DNA from: Carboxylicivirga agarovorans
GTDB lineage: Bacteria; Bacteroidota; Bacteroidia; Bacteroidales; Marinilabiliaceae
Direction: 5' to 3'
DNA: 64,000 bases
Assembly: GCF_050589845.1 (NCBI RefSeq)
Contig: NZ_JBNGPA010000005.1
Coordinates: 186,001 to 250,000, forward strand
Numbering within the stretch: position 1 is the stretch's first letter; each line of letters begins with the position of its first letter. A program made the translations under genes and the position numbers. Positions 16,445-25,199 of the stretch are shown in pieces. The notes below the pieces were generated by a model. The model was not told where the DNA came from. It did not search any database and saw only the letters and a list, made by a program, of their open reading frames with translations.

Positions 16445-18292
16445 TTACTCCTCCAGCAATGTTTTAAAATGTTCTTTTAATTCTACAACCGTAAATGGCT
16501 GCCCCTGTACTTTATTATAACGCAAAGTTTGAATATCAGGAAAATTCATTGTCAGGTAGTCAGCAAATTGACCAAGGTTTAACTCACATACAACGATCTT
16601 TTTGTAGCGTTTTAATACTTCGTGAGTATTACGTGGTAAAGGCTTGATATAGTTGAAATGTGCCAAAGCTAACTTATGACCCTCATTTTGAAGTTCGTCA
16701 ACAGCAGTAAATAAATGACCGAATGTACCACCCCAGCCAACAACCAGAGTATCAGCATCCACATCTCCCAATAATTCCAGTTCAGGAACAACATTGGCTA
16801 TTTTCTGTACCTTTTCCTCACGAATTTCAACCATTCGCTGGTGGTTCAACGCATCGTGTGAAACAGCACCTGAATGCTCATCTTTCTCCAAACCACCAAT
16901 ACGGTGCTCCAGACCTGGTGTTCCAGGAACTGCCCAGAAACGTGATAATTTTTCAATATCCCGCTTATATGGATGCCAGTCTTTATCATTAACATCTGCC
17001 TTAGGTACATTAATTGATGGCCATTCTTCCAGGTTAGGAAGCAACCAAGGCTGTGTACCATTGGCAAGGAAACCATCAGTTAATAAAATAACCGGGGTCA
17101 TATGTTCAACAGCTATTTTCGCAGCATAGAATGCGTAATCGAAACAGTTAGTTGGAGAGCTGGCTGCAATAACTACAGCAGGACTCTCACCGTTACGACC
17201 GTAAAGCGCCTGCATTAAATCCGATTGCTCGGTTTTTGTTGGCAGCCCGGTAGACGGACCTCCACGCTGTACATTAACAATTACCAGTGGTAATTCTGCA
17301 ATAATGGCTAAACCAATAGCTTCGCCTTTAAGTGCTAAACCAGGACCAGAAGTAGTTGTTACCGCCAAATCACCGGCAAAACTGGCACCAATTGAAGTAC
17401 AGATACCAGCGATTTCATCCTCGGCCTGAAATACTTTAACACCAAGATCTTTTCTCGCGCTTAATTCCTGCAGGATCTCAGTTGCCGGAGTAATAGGGTA
17501 TGAACCTAAGAACAGCTCTAAACCACTTTTCTCTGCAGCTGCTAAAAATCCCCATGCAACAGCGACATTTCCACTAAGGTTTCTGTATTTACCTTTTTTA
17601 ATGTCTGCAGGGTGAATATGATAAGAAGGAGTTAATGCCTGGATGATATTACCATAGTTATATCCATCTTCAAGCACTTTAATGTTTGCATCAACAACCA
17701 ATTGATTTTTAGCAAACTTCTTCTTTATATAGTCTTTCGTATGGTCTAAGGGACGATCAAACAACCAGTAAACCAAACCAAGCGCATACATATTCTTACT
17801 TCTAAGAATACTCTTATTGTCAAGACCCATATCTTTCAAACTCTCTTTCGTCAGAGTTGTTATTGGTGCCTTTACAATATTGAAATCACCCAGTTTACTT
17901 TCTGTAATCGGATCGTTGGTTTCGTAACCCGCTTTACGAAGGTTCTTTTCATCGCAACTGTCCACATCTAACACAACCGTACCACCCGGCTTCATCCATT
18001 TAGCATTAGCCTTTAAAGCTGCAGGATTCATCGCCACCAGCACGTCACAATAGTCGCCCGGAGTATAAACTTCGGTATGTCCGAAATGCACCTGAAAACC
18101 CGACACACCACTAATGGTTCCCTGAGGGGCGCGAATTTCAGATGGATAATCTGGAAATGTTGATATATCATTTCCGAAAATTGCAGAGGTGTAAGAAAAC
18201 AAAGTTCCTGTTAGCTGCATACCGTCGCCGGAGTCGCCAGAAAACCTTACTACTACTTCATCTCTTTCAATTACTTTTGACCTTTTACCCAT
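16445..18292 (-). CDS. korA: 2-oxoacid:ferredoxin oxidoreductase, fused gamma-alpha subunit
   Basis: The first 190 residues or so are the gamma domain (VVRFSGDSGDGMQLTGTLF, then PDYPSEIRAPQGTISGVSGFQVHFG). The rest is the alpha domain, with GNVAVAWGFLAAAEKSGLELFLGSYPITPATEI and VFQAEDEIAGICTSIGASFAG. The complex oxidises 2-oxoglutarate (or a similar acid) to the CoA ester and reduces ferredoxin. The frame reaches 18301 only through a TTG codon; the ATG at 18292 (MGKRSKVIER) is chosen, giving 615 residues. A TAACTTTG -7-like box at 18331-18338 may drive it. Confidence 0.94.
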   Translation of the reverse strand: MGKRSKVIERDEVVVRFSGDSGDGMQLTGTLFSYTSAIFGNDISTFPDYPSEIRAPQGTISGVSGFQVHFGHTEVYTPGDYCDVLVAMNPAALKANAKWMKPGGTVVLDVDSCDEKNLRKAGYETNDPITESKLGDFNIVKAPITTLTKESLKDMGLDNKSILRSKNMYALGLVYWLFDRPLDHTKDYIKKKFAKNQLVVDANIKVLEDGYNYGNIIQALTPSYHIHPADIKKGKYRNLSGNVAVAWGFLAAAEKSGLELFLGSYPITPATEILQELSARKDLGVKVFQAEDEIAGICTSIGASFAGDLAVTTTSGPGLALKGEAIGLAIIAELPLVIVNVQRGGPSTGLPTKTEQSDLMQALYGRNGESPAVVIAASSPTNCFDYAFYAAKIAVEHMTPVILLTDGFLANGTQPWLLPNLEEWPSINVPKADVNDKDWHPYKRDIEKLSRFWAVPGTPGLEHRIGGLEKDEHSGAVSHDALNHQRMVEIREEKVQKIANVVPELELLGDVDADTLVVGWGGTFGHLFTAVDELQNEGHKLALAHFNYIKPLPRNTHEVLKRYKKIVVCELNLGQFADYLTMNFPDIQTLRYNKVQGQPFTVVELKEHFKTLLEE

Positions 18293-18667
18293 GATTGACA
18301 AGGTTCTGATTTGTATCTATATATTAAAACAAAGTTAAGCAATCAATAAAAAGGAAATCAATGTTAAAAAGCAATTTCTCATCAACATTAATTTCCTCTT
18401 GAATACGGGAGTAAAGGTAGAGATATGGGTATGCCAACATATTGACATTTGTCATGTTTAACCTCTCAATACCTTGTGTTATACAACACATTTTAAATAA
18501 CTAACACGAGAGTTCGACGTATTTCAACAATCTATAACTTTATATGAAAGATTAATTAAATGTTATAAAATTGCATTGTATTTTTGCGCAAATTATTCTT
18601 CAATAAACAAACTAAAATAATTTTCCAATGTTTGTTTACCGGGTAATAATAGTAAAAGAAATAACAT
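18293..18667. promoter_or_regulatory. divergent intergenic region between korA and gamma-carbonic anhydrase gene
   Basis: These 375 bp contain no convincing ORF. On the minus strand TAACTTTG (complement of 18331-18338) fits the Bacteroidota -7 consensus TAnnTTTG, about 40 bp before the korA ATG. On the plus strand TATTTTTG at 18579-18586 fits the same box, about 80 bp before the plus-strand gene. Clear -33 boxes are lacking. The remaining sequence is AT-rich with nothing I can name. Confidence 0.45.
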
Positions 18668-19198
18668 ATGGCATTAATTAAAACAGTAAGGGGCTTTACG
18701 CCAAAAATTGGCAAGAACGCTTATCTGGCAGAAAACGCAACCATTATAGGCGATGTTGAAATGGGTGATGATTGCAGTATATGGTTCAATGCAGTTTTGC
18801 GTGGAGATGTAAATTCAATACGAATTGGTAATAAGGTAAATATTCAGGATGGTTCAGTTTTGCATACGCTTTATCAAAAATCAGTAGTGGAAATTGGCGA
18901 CAATGTTTCTATCGGGCACAATGTTACCATTCACGGCGCTAAGATTGAAGATAATGTATTAATAGGGATTGGAGCAACGGTTCTTGACCATGCTGTTATT
19001 GGTTCTAACTCCATTATTGCAGCTAATTCGCTGGTGCTGACCGGTACAATAGTAGAGCCAAACAGTGTTTATGCCGGAGTGCCTGCCAAAAAAGTAAAAG
19101 ATATCGAACCGGAGCAATCACGGGAGATGGTGCAAAAAATAGCTAATAACTATTTAATGTATGCCGGTTGGTTTAAAGAAGATGCTGAAGAAAAGTAA
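18668..19198 (+). CDS. gamma-carbonic anhydrase-like hexapeptide-repeat protein
   Basis: A 176-residue left-handed beta-helix protein of the gamma-carbonic anhydrase/PaaY/YrdA group. Hexapeptide repeats run from about residue 20 to 140 (ATIIGDVEMGDDCSIWFNAV, NVSIGHNVTIHGAKIEDNVL, IGSNSIIAANSLV). The likely metal histidines are in SVLHTLYQ, IGHNVTIHG and LDHAVIG. Trimeric relatives bind zinc or iron, but many lack measurable carbonic anhydrase activity, so the activity is uncertain. It stands alone, reading away from korAB. Confidence 0.9.
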   Translation: MALIKTVRGFTPKIGKNAYLAENATIIGDVEMGDDCSIWFNAVLRGDVNSIRIGNKVNIQDGSVLHTLYQKSVVEIGDNVSIGHNVTIHGAKIEDNVLIGIGATVLDHAVIGSNSIIAANSLVLTGTIVEPNSVYAGVPAKKVKDIEPEQSREMVQKIANNYLMYAGWFKEDAEEK

Positions 19199-19239
19199 TC
19201 ACATGCTATCAGCTGGTTTCTATCGGCTGATAGCTTTGC

Positions 19240-20064
19240 CTACAAAACAACATGCTCTACATTTAGCTCTCCTTCAAAAAATATCCCGGCAGTTTGTTTA
19301 AACTTCTTCGTCTGTTCTGTAGTATAAAAATGGACCGTTCCACCCTTACTACATTTTTTTTCCATTTCAGGATGACGCATTAAATAGTCTTTGAGGCTCT
19401 CACCTACAATATCCCCCTGTTCGACTACATTAATGGCATCAGGCAGATGCTTTCTGATTTTATCCATCAATAATGGATAGTGTGTACAGCCAAGAATAAG
19501 CGTATCGATCAGGCTGTCTTTGGTAAGTATCCTTTTAATATGCTGATCAACGAAGTAATCAGCCCCCTCCTTTTTAAATTCATTATTTTCAACCAATGGC
19601 ACCCACATGGGGCAGGCTTCCTGTGTAACAACTACTTCAGGAAACAATTTATTTATCTCAATAGGATAGGACTCAGATTGAACAGTTCCAACAGTCCCCA
19701 AAACCCCGACATGTTTAGACTTGCTTAATTGATCAACCATTTCTATGCTTGGTCTGATAACTCCCAGAACACGTCTTTCAGGGTCAATAAGAGGCAGGTC
19801 CTTTTGCTGAATATTGCGCAATGCTTTCGCTGAGGCGGTGTTACAGGCCAGAATAACGAGATGCGCGCCCATATCAAACAGCTTCTTTACAGCCTCTAAG
19901 GTGTATTCATAAACTACTTCAAACGACCGGGTACCATAAGGGGTACGGGCATTGTCGCCAAGATATATATAATCGTACTGTGGTAAATGATGCCGGATTT
20001 TATCTAATACCGTTAACCCGCCATAACCAGAGTCAAAAACTGCAATCGGACCAGCTTGCTTCAT
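19240..20064 (-). CDS. murI: glutamate racemase
   Basis: MurI makes D-glutamate for peptidoglycan. The two catalytic cysteines are Cys74 in ILACNTASAKALR and the one in TLILGCTHYPLL. The N-terminal AVFDSGYGGLTVL carries the conserved Asp-Ser pair, and LGDNARTPYGTRS is the substrate loop. It has 274 residues. It sits after the bamA-ompH cluster but is separated from it by a strong terminator, so it is probably transcribed independently. Confidence 0.97.
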   Translation of the reverse strand: MKQAGPIAVFDSGYGGLTVLDKIRHHLPQYDYIYLGDNARTPYGTRSFEVVYEYTLEAVKKLFDMGAHLVILACNTASAKALRNIQQKDLPLIDPERRVLGVIRPSIEMVDQLSKSKHVGVLGTVGTVQSESYPIEINKLFPEVVVTQEACPMWVPLVENNEFKKEGADYFVDQHIKRILTKDSLIDTLILGCTHYPLLMDKIRKHLPDAINVVEQGDIVGESLKDYLMRHPEMEKKCSKGGTVHFYTTEQTKKFKQTAGIFFEGELNVEHVVL

Positions 20065-20092
20065 AACAAATTAATAAAGTATTAAAGATACA

Positions 20093-20124
20093 AAAGCGGG
20101 TGACTATACATAGTCACCCGCTTT
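20093..20124 (-). terminator. intrinsic terminator after the ompH cluster
   Basis: A perfect 15-bp inverted repeat (20093-20107 with 20110-20124) around a 2-nt centre, with TTTTG following on the minus strand. It lies 20 bp past the last ompH stop and just before murI, ending the envelope cluster transcript. Confidence 0.88.
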
Positions 20125-20143
20125 AAAAAAATATAAGGTTCGT

Positions 20144-20656
20144 TTACTGAACGCCTAACTTAGCTTTTACTAAAGGTGCACAGTCAACACTTTTATCTGA
20201 ATGATAAACGACAACCTGAGTACTGATATCAAAGATATAAACTAAGCCTTGTTCCTGGCCCACTTCTTCGATTGCTTTCTGTACTCTTACAATAATTGGC
20301 TGTAGTAATTGCTGCTCTTTCTGACCTAATGTCTGCTGAGCCATTTGACTATATTGTTGCATACGCTGCTCATAATCCTGGATCTCTTTCTCTTTTGTAG
20401 CACGAATCAAATCAGGTAAAGAATCACGTTGAGCCATATAGTCATTGTATTTACCTTGTAAATCCTGCTGCATTACTTGTAATTGCTCTTGCAATTTAGT
20501 TGCTTCAGACTGCAATTCCTGATCAGCTGCAATTTTATCAGGTAATTCAGAAACCATCTGCTGAATATTAATGTGACCGAATTTTAAATCCTGAGCCTGT
20601 ACTTTACCTGCAAATGCAACTGCAGCGATAACTACTAATACTTTTAATAACTTCAT
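20144..20656 (-). CDS. OmpH/Skp-family periplasmic chaperone, copy 3
   Basis: A Skp-like chaperone of 170 residues. Residues 1-21 are a signal peptide ending AGKVQAQ. Then comes LKFGHINIQQMVSELPD, a long coiled-coil stretch rich in Gln and Glu (about residues 38-120), and a short C-terminal beta part (GLVYIFDISTQVVVYHSDKSVDCAPLVKAKLGVQ). Skp holds unfolded outer-membrane proteins on their way to the BAM complex. It is a close paralogue of the gene just upstream, sharing the C-terminus APLVKAKLG. Confidence 0.92.
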   Translation of the reverse strand: MKLLKVLVVIAAVAFAGKVQAQDLKFGHINIQQMVSELPDKIAADQELQSEATKLQEQLQVMQQDLQGKYNDYMAQRDSLPDLIRATKEKEIQDYEQRMQQYSQMAQQTLGQKEQQLLQPIIVRVQKAIEEVGQEQGLVYIFDISTQVVVYHSDKSVDCAPLVKAKLGVQ

Positions 20657-20679
20657 ATTTTATTTCTTTAATTTCGTGA

Positions 20680-21192
20680 TTACTGAATACCTAGCTTAGC
20701 TTTAACAAGAGGTGCTACGTCAATGCTTTTATCTGAAGCGAATACCGGAACTCTACTGGTCATCTCAAAGATATATAAAAAACCCTCTTCGTCACCAACT
20801 TCCTGAATGGCAGTCTGTAGTTTTTGAATTATCGGAGCCTGCAATTCATTTTGTTTGGCCTGAATTTGCTGCTGCGATAAGAGATAGTAATTCTGAACCT
20901 TTTGATTTAATTCTATTAACTCCTGTTCTCTCGCGGCTCTGTCTGTTGAAGATAAGTTTGGAGCGTCAGTTTGATAGGCCTGTTGCTTTGCTGTTAAATC
21001 CTCCTGCATGGTTAATAGCTGCGATTCTTTTTCTTTAAACTCAGCTTCCATTTGAGTTTCAACAGCTTTCAATTCAGGCATTGCCTGTAATATCTCTGCA
21101 CTATTAATATGTCCAAACTTCATAGGTTGCTGTGCATTAACAGCTCCTGCAGCCATTAAAAACAATACAACCAGTGTGTAGTAAATTCTCAT
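20680..21192 (-). CDS. OmpH/Skp-family periplasmic chaperone, copy 2
   Basis: Also exactly 170 residues, with a signal peptide ending AGAVNAQ. MKFGHINSAEILQAMPELKAVETQM opens the mature protein, a Gln/Glu/Lys-rich coiled coil follows (about 45-125), and GFLYIFEMTSRVPVFASDKSIDVAPLVKAKLGIQ ends it. It lies 23 bp before copy 3 and 14 bp after copy 1. Copies 2 and 3 share near-identical ends and look like the products of a tandem duplication. Confidence 0.92.
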   Translation of the reverse strand: MRIYYTLVVLFLMAAGAVNAQQPMKFGHINSAEILQAMPELKAVETQMEAEFKEKESQLLTMQEDLTAKQQAYQTDAPNLSSTDRAAREQELIELNQKVQNYYLLSQQQIQAKQNELQAPIIQKLQTAIQEVGDEEGFLYIFEMTSRVPVFASDKSIDVAPLVKAKLGIQ

Positions 21193-21206
21193 ATCTTAAT
21201 TTTTAG

Positions 21207-21719
21207 TTATTCACTTTTATATCCAAGTTCAATAAGCACATCATCACTTATGTCATACTTAGTATCAACATACATAATGCCCATTCCTGAGGCTTTATCA
21301 AATACAGCTGCAATGTTGTTTTCTTGCGAAATATCAAGAATAGCATTGTAAATTTCATCCTGTATAGGCTTTATAAGAGCTTCTCGCCGCTTAAACAATT
21401 CACCCTCCTGTCCAAAATAGTTTTGCTGTAGTTGCTTGGCAAGCTTCTCTTTTTCGATGATTTCATTCTCACGTTTGGTTTTCATCTCATTCGATAGAAA
21501 AACATTTTCTGCCTGGTAGTTTTTGTATAGCTGCGCTATTTCGTCAAAACGTTGTTCTACTTCAGCCTGCCATTTGGTTGATAATTGTGTTAATTGCTCA
21601 TTGGCAGCTTCATAGGCCGGTACATTACGTAAAATATACTCTGAATCGACAAATGCATACTTTTGAGCAAACGTCAATTGCCCAATAAATAACAATGATA
21701 ATAATACGATATTTCTCAT
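21207..21719 (-). CDS. OmpH/Skp-family periplasmic chaperone, copy 1
   Basis: The OmpH paralogue nearest bamA, again 170 residues. The signal peptide ends GQLTFAQ and the mature protein starts KYAFVDSEYILRNVPAYEAAN, the classical Skp opening. The coiled-coil region spans about 42-125. The end (NIAAVFDKASGMGIMYVDTKYDISDDVLIELGYKSE) differs from copies 2 and 3, so it is the more divergent of the three. It begins 64 bp after bamA and is probably co-transcribed with it. Confidence 0.92.
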   Translation of the reverse strand: MRNIVLLSLLFIGQLTFAQKYAFVDSEYILRNVPAYEAANEQLTQLSTKWQAEVEQRFDEIAQLYKNYQAENVFLSNEMKTKRENEIIEKEKLAKQLQQNYFGQEGELFKRREALIKPIQDEIYNAILDISQENNIAAVFDKASGMGIMYVDTKYDISDDVLIELGYKSE

Positions 21720-21783
21720 AGCTCAATAAATTTGTACGCCAAATCTAAACAAAAATCAAACCAAACTAATATCTAACTCATTA

Positions 21784-24357
21784 TTAGAAGCTTTGACCAA
21801 TAACAAAGTGGAATTGACTGCCTCCGGCGTTACTACGGTAGATACTATCGTCGAATCCATATCCCCAATCAATACCCATCAGTCCGAATATCGGAAGGAA
21901 GATACGTAAACCTATACCCGCCGAACGTTTCAACTCAAATGGGTTATAGTCTTCATATTCACTCCAGGCATTACCGGCTTCAAGAAAAGCAAGGGCAAAA
22001 ACTGTAGCTGATGGTTGAAGTGCTAATGGATAACGAAGTTCCATGGTTAGCTTATTATATATGTTACCATCATATGAACCTCTTGTGTTATATGGTGTCA
22101 ATGATGAATTTTCATAACCACGCAAGCCAATTGTTTCACTACCATACATACTAAATCCGGCCATTCCGTCACCCCCAAGAACAAACTTCTCAAAAGGTGA
22201 TTGAAGATCCTTGTTATAGTAACCCAGGAATCCCATTTCCATTTTACCCATAACTACCAATTTACGGGCAGCATCAATTGGTTTGTAAACCGCACCTTTG
22301 AATGTCCACTTGTGATATTCTATTTTCTGATATTTTTCTTCGTCAGTGGCATTACTCCAGTCGCGGTCTTCTTCAAACATTGACCATGGTGGAGTAAATT
22401 CCAATCCAACGGAAAAGTCAGATCCTTCACGTGTATATATCGGGTTATCAATGGAGCGACGGCTTAACATCACCTTAAAATTCAGGTTATTGGAAATACC
22501 GTTCTGCATAATAAAGTAGTTCCAGTCAAGCAGGTCATACCTTTGATAACTTACTTCAGTATATAATGAGAAGTAATCGTCAGGCCAACGAAGACGCTTA
22601 CCAAATCCAAGCGACATACCTGTGATTTTCATGTGCTGGTCAATCTGATCAGGATCCTGATAACCGAAACCACCACCATAACCATAACCGCCACCGTAGC
22701 CATAACCACCACCCAGACTGTAGCGAGGATCGTAGTAACTCGAGCTTACTCCGGTTTGTATCGAATGGTAAATAGAGAAACTTAATGAGTTTGGTTTCTT
22801 ACCACCTAACCAGGGCTCGGTAAATGATAAGCTATAAGACTGGTAAAATTTACCGTTTGTCTGAGCTCTTAAAGACAGGGTTTGTCCATCCCCTGTTGGA
22901 AGAGGTCTCCATGCTTCTTTATTGAAGAAGTTACGCATAGAGAAGTTTGTAAACTTCAAACCTAATGAACCTACAAACATTCCGGCACCCCAACCACCTG
23001 ATAACTCAATCTGGTCATTGGCTTTTTCCTCAAGCTGATACACCAGATCAACAGTACCGTTATCAGGATTTGGCTGAACATCAGGAGAAATATTCTCAGG
23101 ATCGAAATGTCCAAGCTGAGCCAACTCACGAACAGTACGAATTAATTCTGATTTACTGAATAACTGTCCAGGCTTTGTTCTTACCTCACGACGCACTACA
23201 TGTTCGTGTGTTTTAGTATTACCACGTATAATTACTTTATTAATGGTAGCCTGTTGTCCTTCGTAAATACGCATTTCAATATCAATCGTATCTCCACGCA
23301 CACCTGTTTCAACGGGTGAAATATTAGAGAAAAGATAACCTTGATCCATATATAGGTTATGAACCGCGTCTTCATCACTGATCAGACGTTCGTCCAGATA
23401 TGTTTGATTAAACACATCGCCCTTCTTAATTCTTAAATTATAGTCTAATAATTCAGAGGGATAAATAGTGTTACCAACCCAGCTGATGTCTCCAAAATAA
23501 TACTTTGTACCTTCATCAAGTACCAGTTTTACATCGACCGTATTATCTTCTATGTTTTTTGAAACTTCTTCCACAACAATACGGGCATCACGATATCCCA
23601 TCTCATTGTATTTGCCAATAACAGCAGCTAAATCCTCTTCGTACTTCTCAACAACAAACTTTTTACTTCTGAAGAAATTAAGAACTTTACCTTTTTCATT
23701 GGTTTTCTTCATTGTGCGATTAAGCTTACCGTCACTTAATACAGTGTTACCCTCGAACGTTAAGGAGTTAACTTTTACTTTATCTTTCTTATCAACGTTG
23801 ATTTCAAGTGTAACGTGATTTGGTTTCGAAGGGTCATCCTTTTGAACAATGTTAACTTCTGTGTTGTAAAACCCTTTATCAACAAAGTGGCGTGTAATAT
23901 ATTTCTCTGCACGATCAACCATAAATGGCGTTACCTGCGAGCCTCTCATCATTGCCACTTTTTCCTCAACAGTTTCAATTTCGTTCTTTTTAAGACCATT
24001 GAAATACATCTCAGACAATCGAGGACGCTCTTTCAAATAGATCTCAAGGTAGATCTCTCTGCCTTCAATTTTCTTAGCTTTAATTTTAGCATCAGAAAAC
24101 AGTCCGTGCTGCCAATATCTTCTAATAGCTTCTGAAACCTCATCACCAGGAACGGTAATTTGTTGTCCCACCTTCAGCCCACTGATATTCACCAATATTT
24201 TCGGATCCAAATTCTGCACCCCTGTTACTTCAATATCAGCAATAGTATATTTTCGCGGGGTACCTGAGTAAGATATATTCGGAATATCAGACGTTTGTCC
24301 GTTTATATTTATAAAGGATAATATAAATAGAAAAACAAATAATACTTTATAACGCAT
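21784..24357 (-). CDS. bamA: outer membrane protein assembly factor BamA
   Basis: BamA is the core of the outer-membrane protein insertase. From ATG 24357 (MRYKVLFVFLFILSF, a signal peptide) it has 857 residues; two further ATGs up to 24378 would only lengthen the leader. Five POTRA repeats occupy about residues 35-430 (for example YTIADIEVTGVQNLDP and ATINKVIIRGNTKTHEHVVRREV). A 16-strand barrel follows, ending QFHFVIGQSF. GLRGYEN is the conserved barrel-lid motif (VRGY/F type). A glycine- and tyrosine-rich insert at about 22660-22715 lies in an early barrel loop. Confidence 0.96.
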   Translation of the reverse strand: MRYKVLFVFLFILSFININGQTSDIPNISYSGTPRKYTIADIEVTGVQNLDPKILVNISGLKVGQQITVPGDEVSEAIRRYWQHGLFSDAKIKAKKIEGREIYLEIYLKERPRLSEMYFNGLKKNEIETVEEKVAMMRGSQVTPFMVDRAEKYITRHFVDKGFYNTEVNIVQKDDPSKPNHVTLEINVDKKDKVKVNSLTFEGNTVLSDGKLNRTMKKTNEKGKVLNFFRSKKFVVEKYEEDLAAVIGKYNEMGYRDARIVVEEVSKNIEDNTVDVKLVLDEGTKYYFGDISWVGNTIYPSELLDYNLRIKKGDVFNQTYLDERLISDEDAVHNLYMDQGYLFSNISPVETGVRGDTIDIEMRIYEGQQATINKVIIRGNTKTHEHVVRREVRTKPGQLFSKSELIRTVRELAQLGHFDPENISPDVQPNPDNGTVDLVYQLEEKANDQIELSGGWGAGMFVGSLGLKFTNFSMRNFFNKEAWRPLPTGDGQTLSLRAQTNGKFYQSYSLSFTEPWLGGKKPNSLSFSIYHSIQTGVSSSYYDPRYSLGGGYGYGGGYGYGGGFGYQDPDQIDQHMKITGMSLGFGKRLRWPDDYFSLYTEVSYQRYDLLDWNYFIMQNGISNNLNFKVMLSRRSIDNPIYTREGSDFSVGLEFTPPWSMFEEDRDWSNATDEEKYQKIEYHKWTFKGAVYKPIDAARKLVVMGKMEMGFLGYYNKDLQSPFEKFVLGGDGMAGFSMYGSETIGLRGYENSSLTPYNTRGSYDGNIYNKLTMELRYPLALQPSATVFALAFLEAGNAWSEYEDYNPFELKRSAGIGLRIFLPIFGLMGIDWGYGFDDSIYRSNAGGSQFHFVIGQSF
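22660..22715 (-). repeat. Gly/Tyr-rich tandem repeat inside bamA
   Basis: This stretch of bamA encodes SLGGGYGYGGGYGYGGGFG, made of nearly identical GGGYGY units with matching DNA repeats. It falls in a loop of the barrel, on present reading a surface loop. Short in-frame repeats of this kind can vary in number. Confidence 0.7.
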
Positions 24358-24440
24358 ATTACCTTCCATGCAATTCATTAGTTTGTTCGTTTTCGGCCAG
24401 CAAAACCCACCACAATATTCAACTTCACAATGCTTTAGCC

Positions 24441-25184
24441 TTATTTTTTTATTTGATCTCCTGTTTTTCCAAAGCGCCTTTCGCGTCCCTGAAAATCAAG
24501 CAGAGCCCGATAAAAATCATCTCTCCTAAAGTCGGGCCATAAAATGTCGCAGAAATATAGCTCAGAATAAGCTAACTGCCAAAGTAAAAAATTACTTATT
24601 CGATGTTCACCACTGGTTCTGATCATTAATTCAGGATCAGGAATGCCAGCCGTGGCCATTTTATCGGATATCACATCAGCGTTAATATCTTCAACATTAA
24701 GCTTATCAGCTTTAACATCGGCAGCTACTCTTTTAACAGCTTCAATAATTTCCCATCGGGAGCTGTAGCTAAGTGCCAATGTAAGTGTCAGACCGGTATT
24801 TTCTGATGTTTTTTCAATGCAGGTATTCAACTTCGCCTGAACACTCTTTGGCAGCTCTTCCTTACAGCCAATAGTATTCAGCTTCACGTTGTTTTTCATT
24901 AATGTTGATGTTTCGGCACTAATGGTAGAAACAAGAAGGCTCATCAATGCGTCGACTTCTGTTTTCGGACGATTCCAGTTTTCGGTACTGAATGCGTAAA
25001 GCGTCAGATACTTTATACCAAGCTCTGCCGCTGTTTCGGTTGCCTCACGTACGGCTGTAACACCGTGCTTATGGCCAAACACTCTGGCATTGCCTCGTTT
25101 TTTAGCCCAGCGTCCATTCCCATCCATTATTATCGCCACATGACTGGGCAGTCTGTCTTGAATCAGTTCGTCTTTTAACGACAT
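24441..25184 (-). CDS. uppS: isoprenyl transferase (undecaprenyl diphosphate synthase type)
   Basis: A cis-prenyltransferase that builds the C55 lipid carrier for peptidoglycan and glycans. HVAIIMDGNGRWAKKRGNARVFGHKHG carries the catalytic Asp and diphosphate-binding residues, and LTLYAFSTENWNRPKTEV and DPELMIRTSGEHRISNFLLWQLAYSELYF are conserved regions III and V. It has 247 residues. The gene precedes bamA by about 80 bp and follows the DUF6089 gene by 15 bp. Confidence 0.97.
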   Translation of the reverse strand: MSLKDELIQDRLPSHVAIIMDGNGRWAKKRGNARVFGHKHGVTAVREATETAAELGIKYLTLYAFSTENWNRPKTEVDALMSLLVSTISAETSTLMKNNVKLNTIGCKEELPKSVQAKLNTCIEKTSENTGLTLTLALSYSSRWEIIEAVKRVAADVKADKLNVEDINADVISDKMATAGIPDPELMIRTSGEHRISNFLLWQLAYSELYFCDILWPDFRRDDFYRALLDFQGRERRFGKTGDQIKK

Positions 25185-25199
25185 ATTTTCAACCTGTCT

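Noticed and set aside
21784..24357. bamA read as tamA
   Set aside because: Five POTRA domains, the GLRGYEN motif and the adjacent ompH and uppS genes fit BamA.
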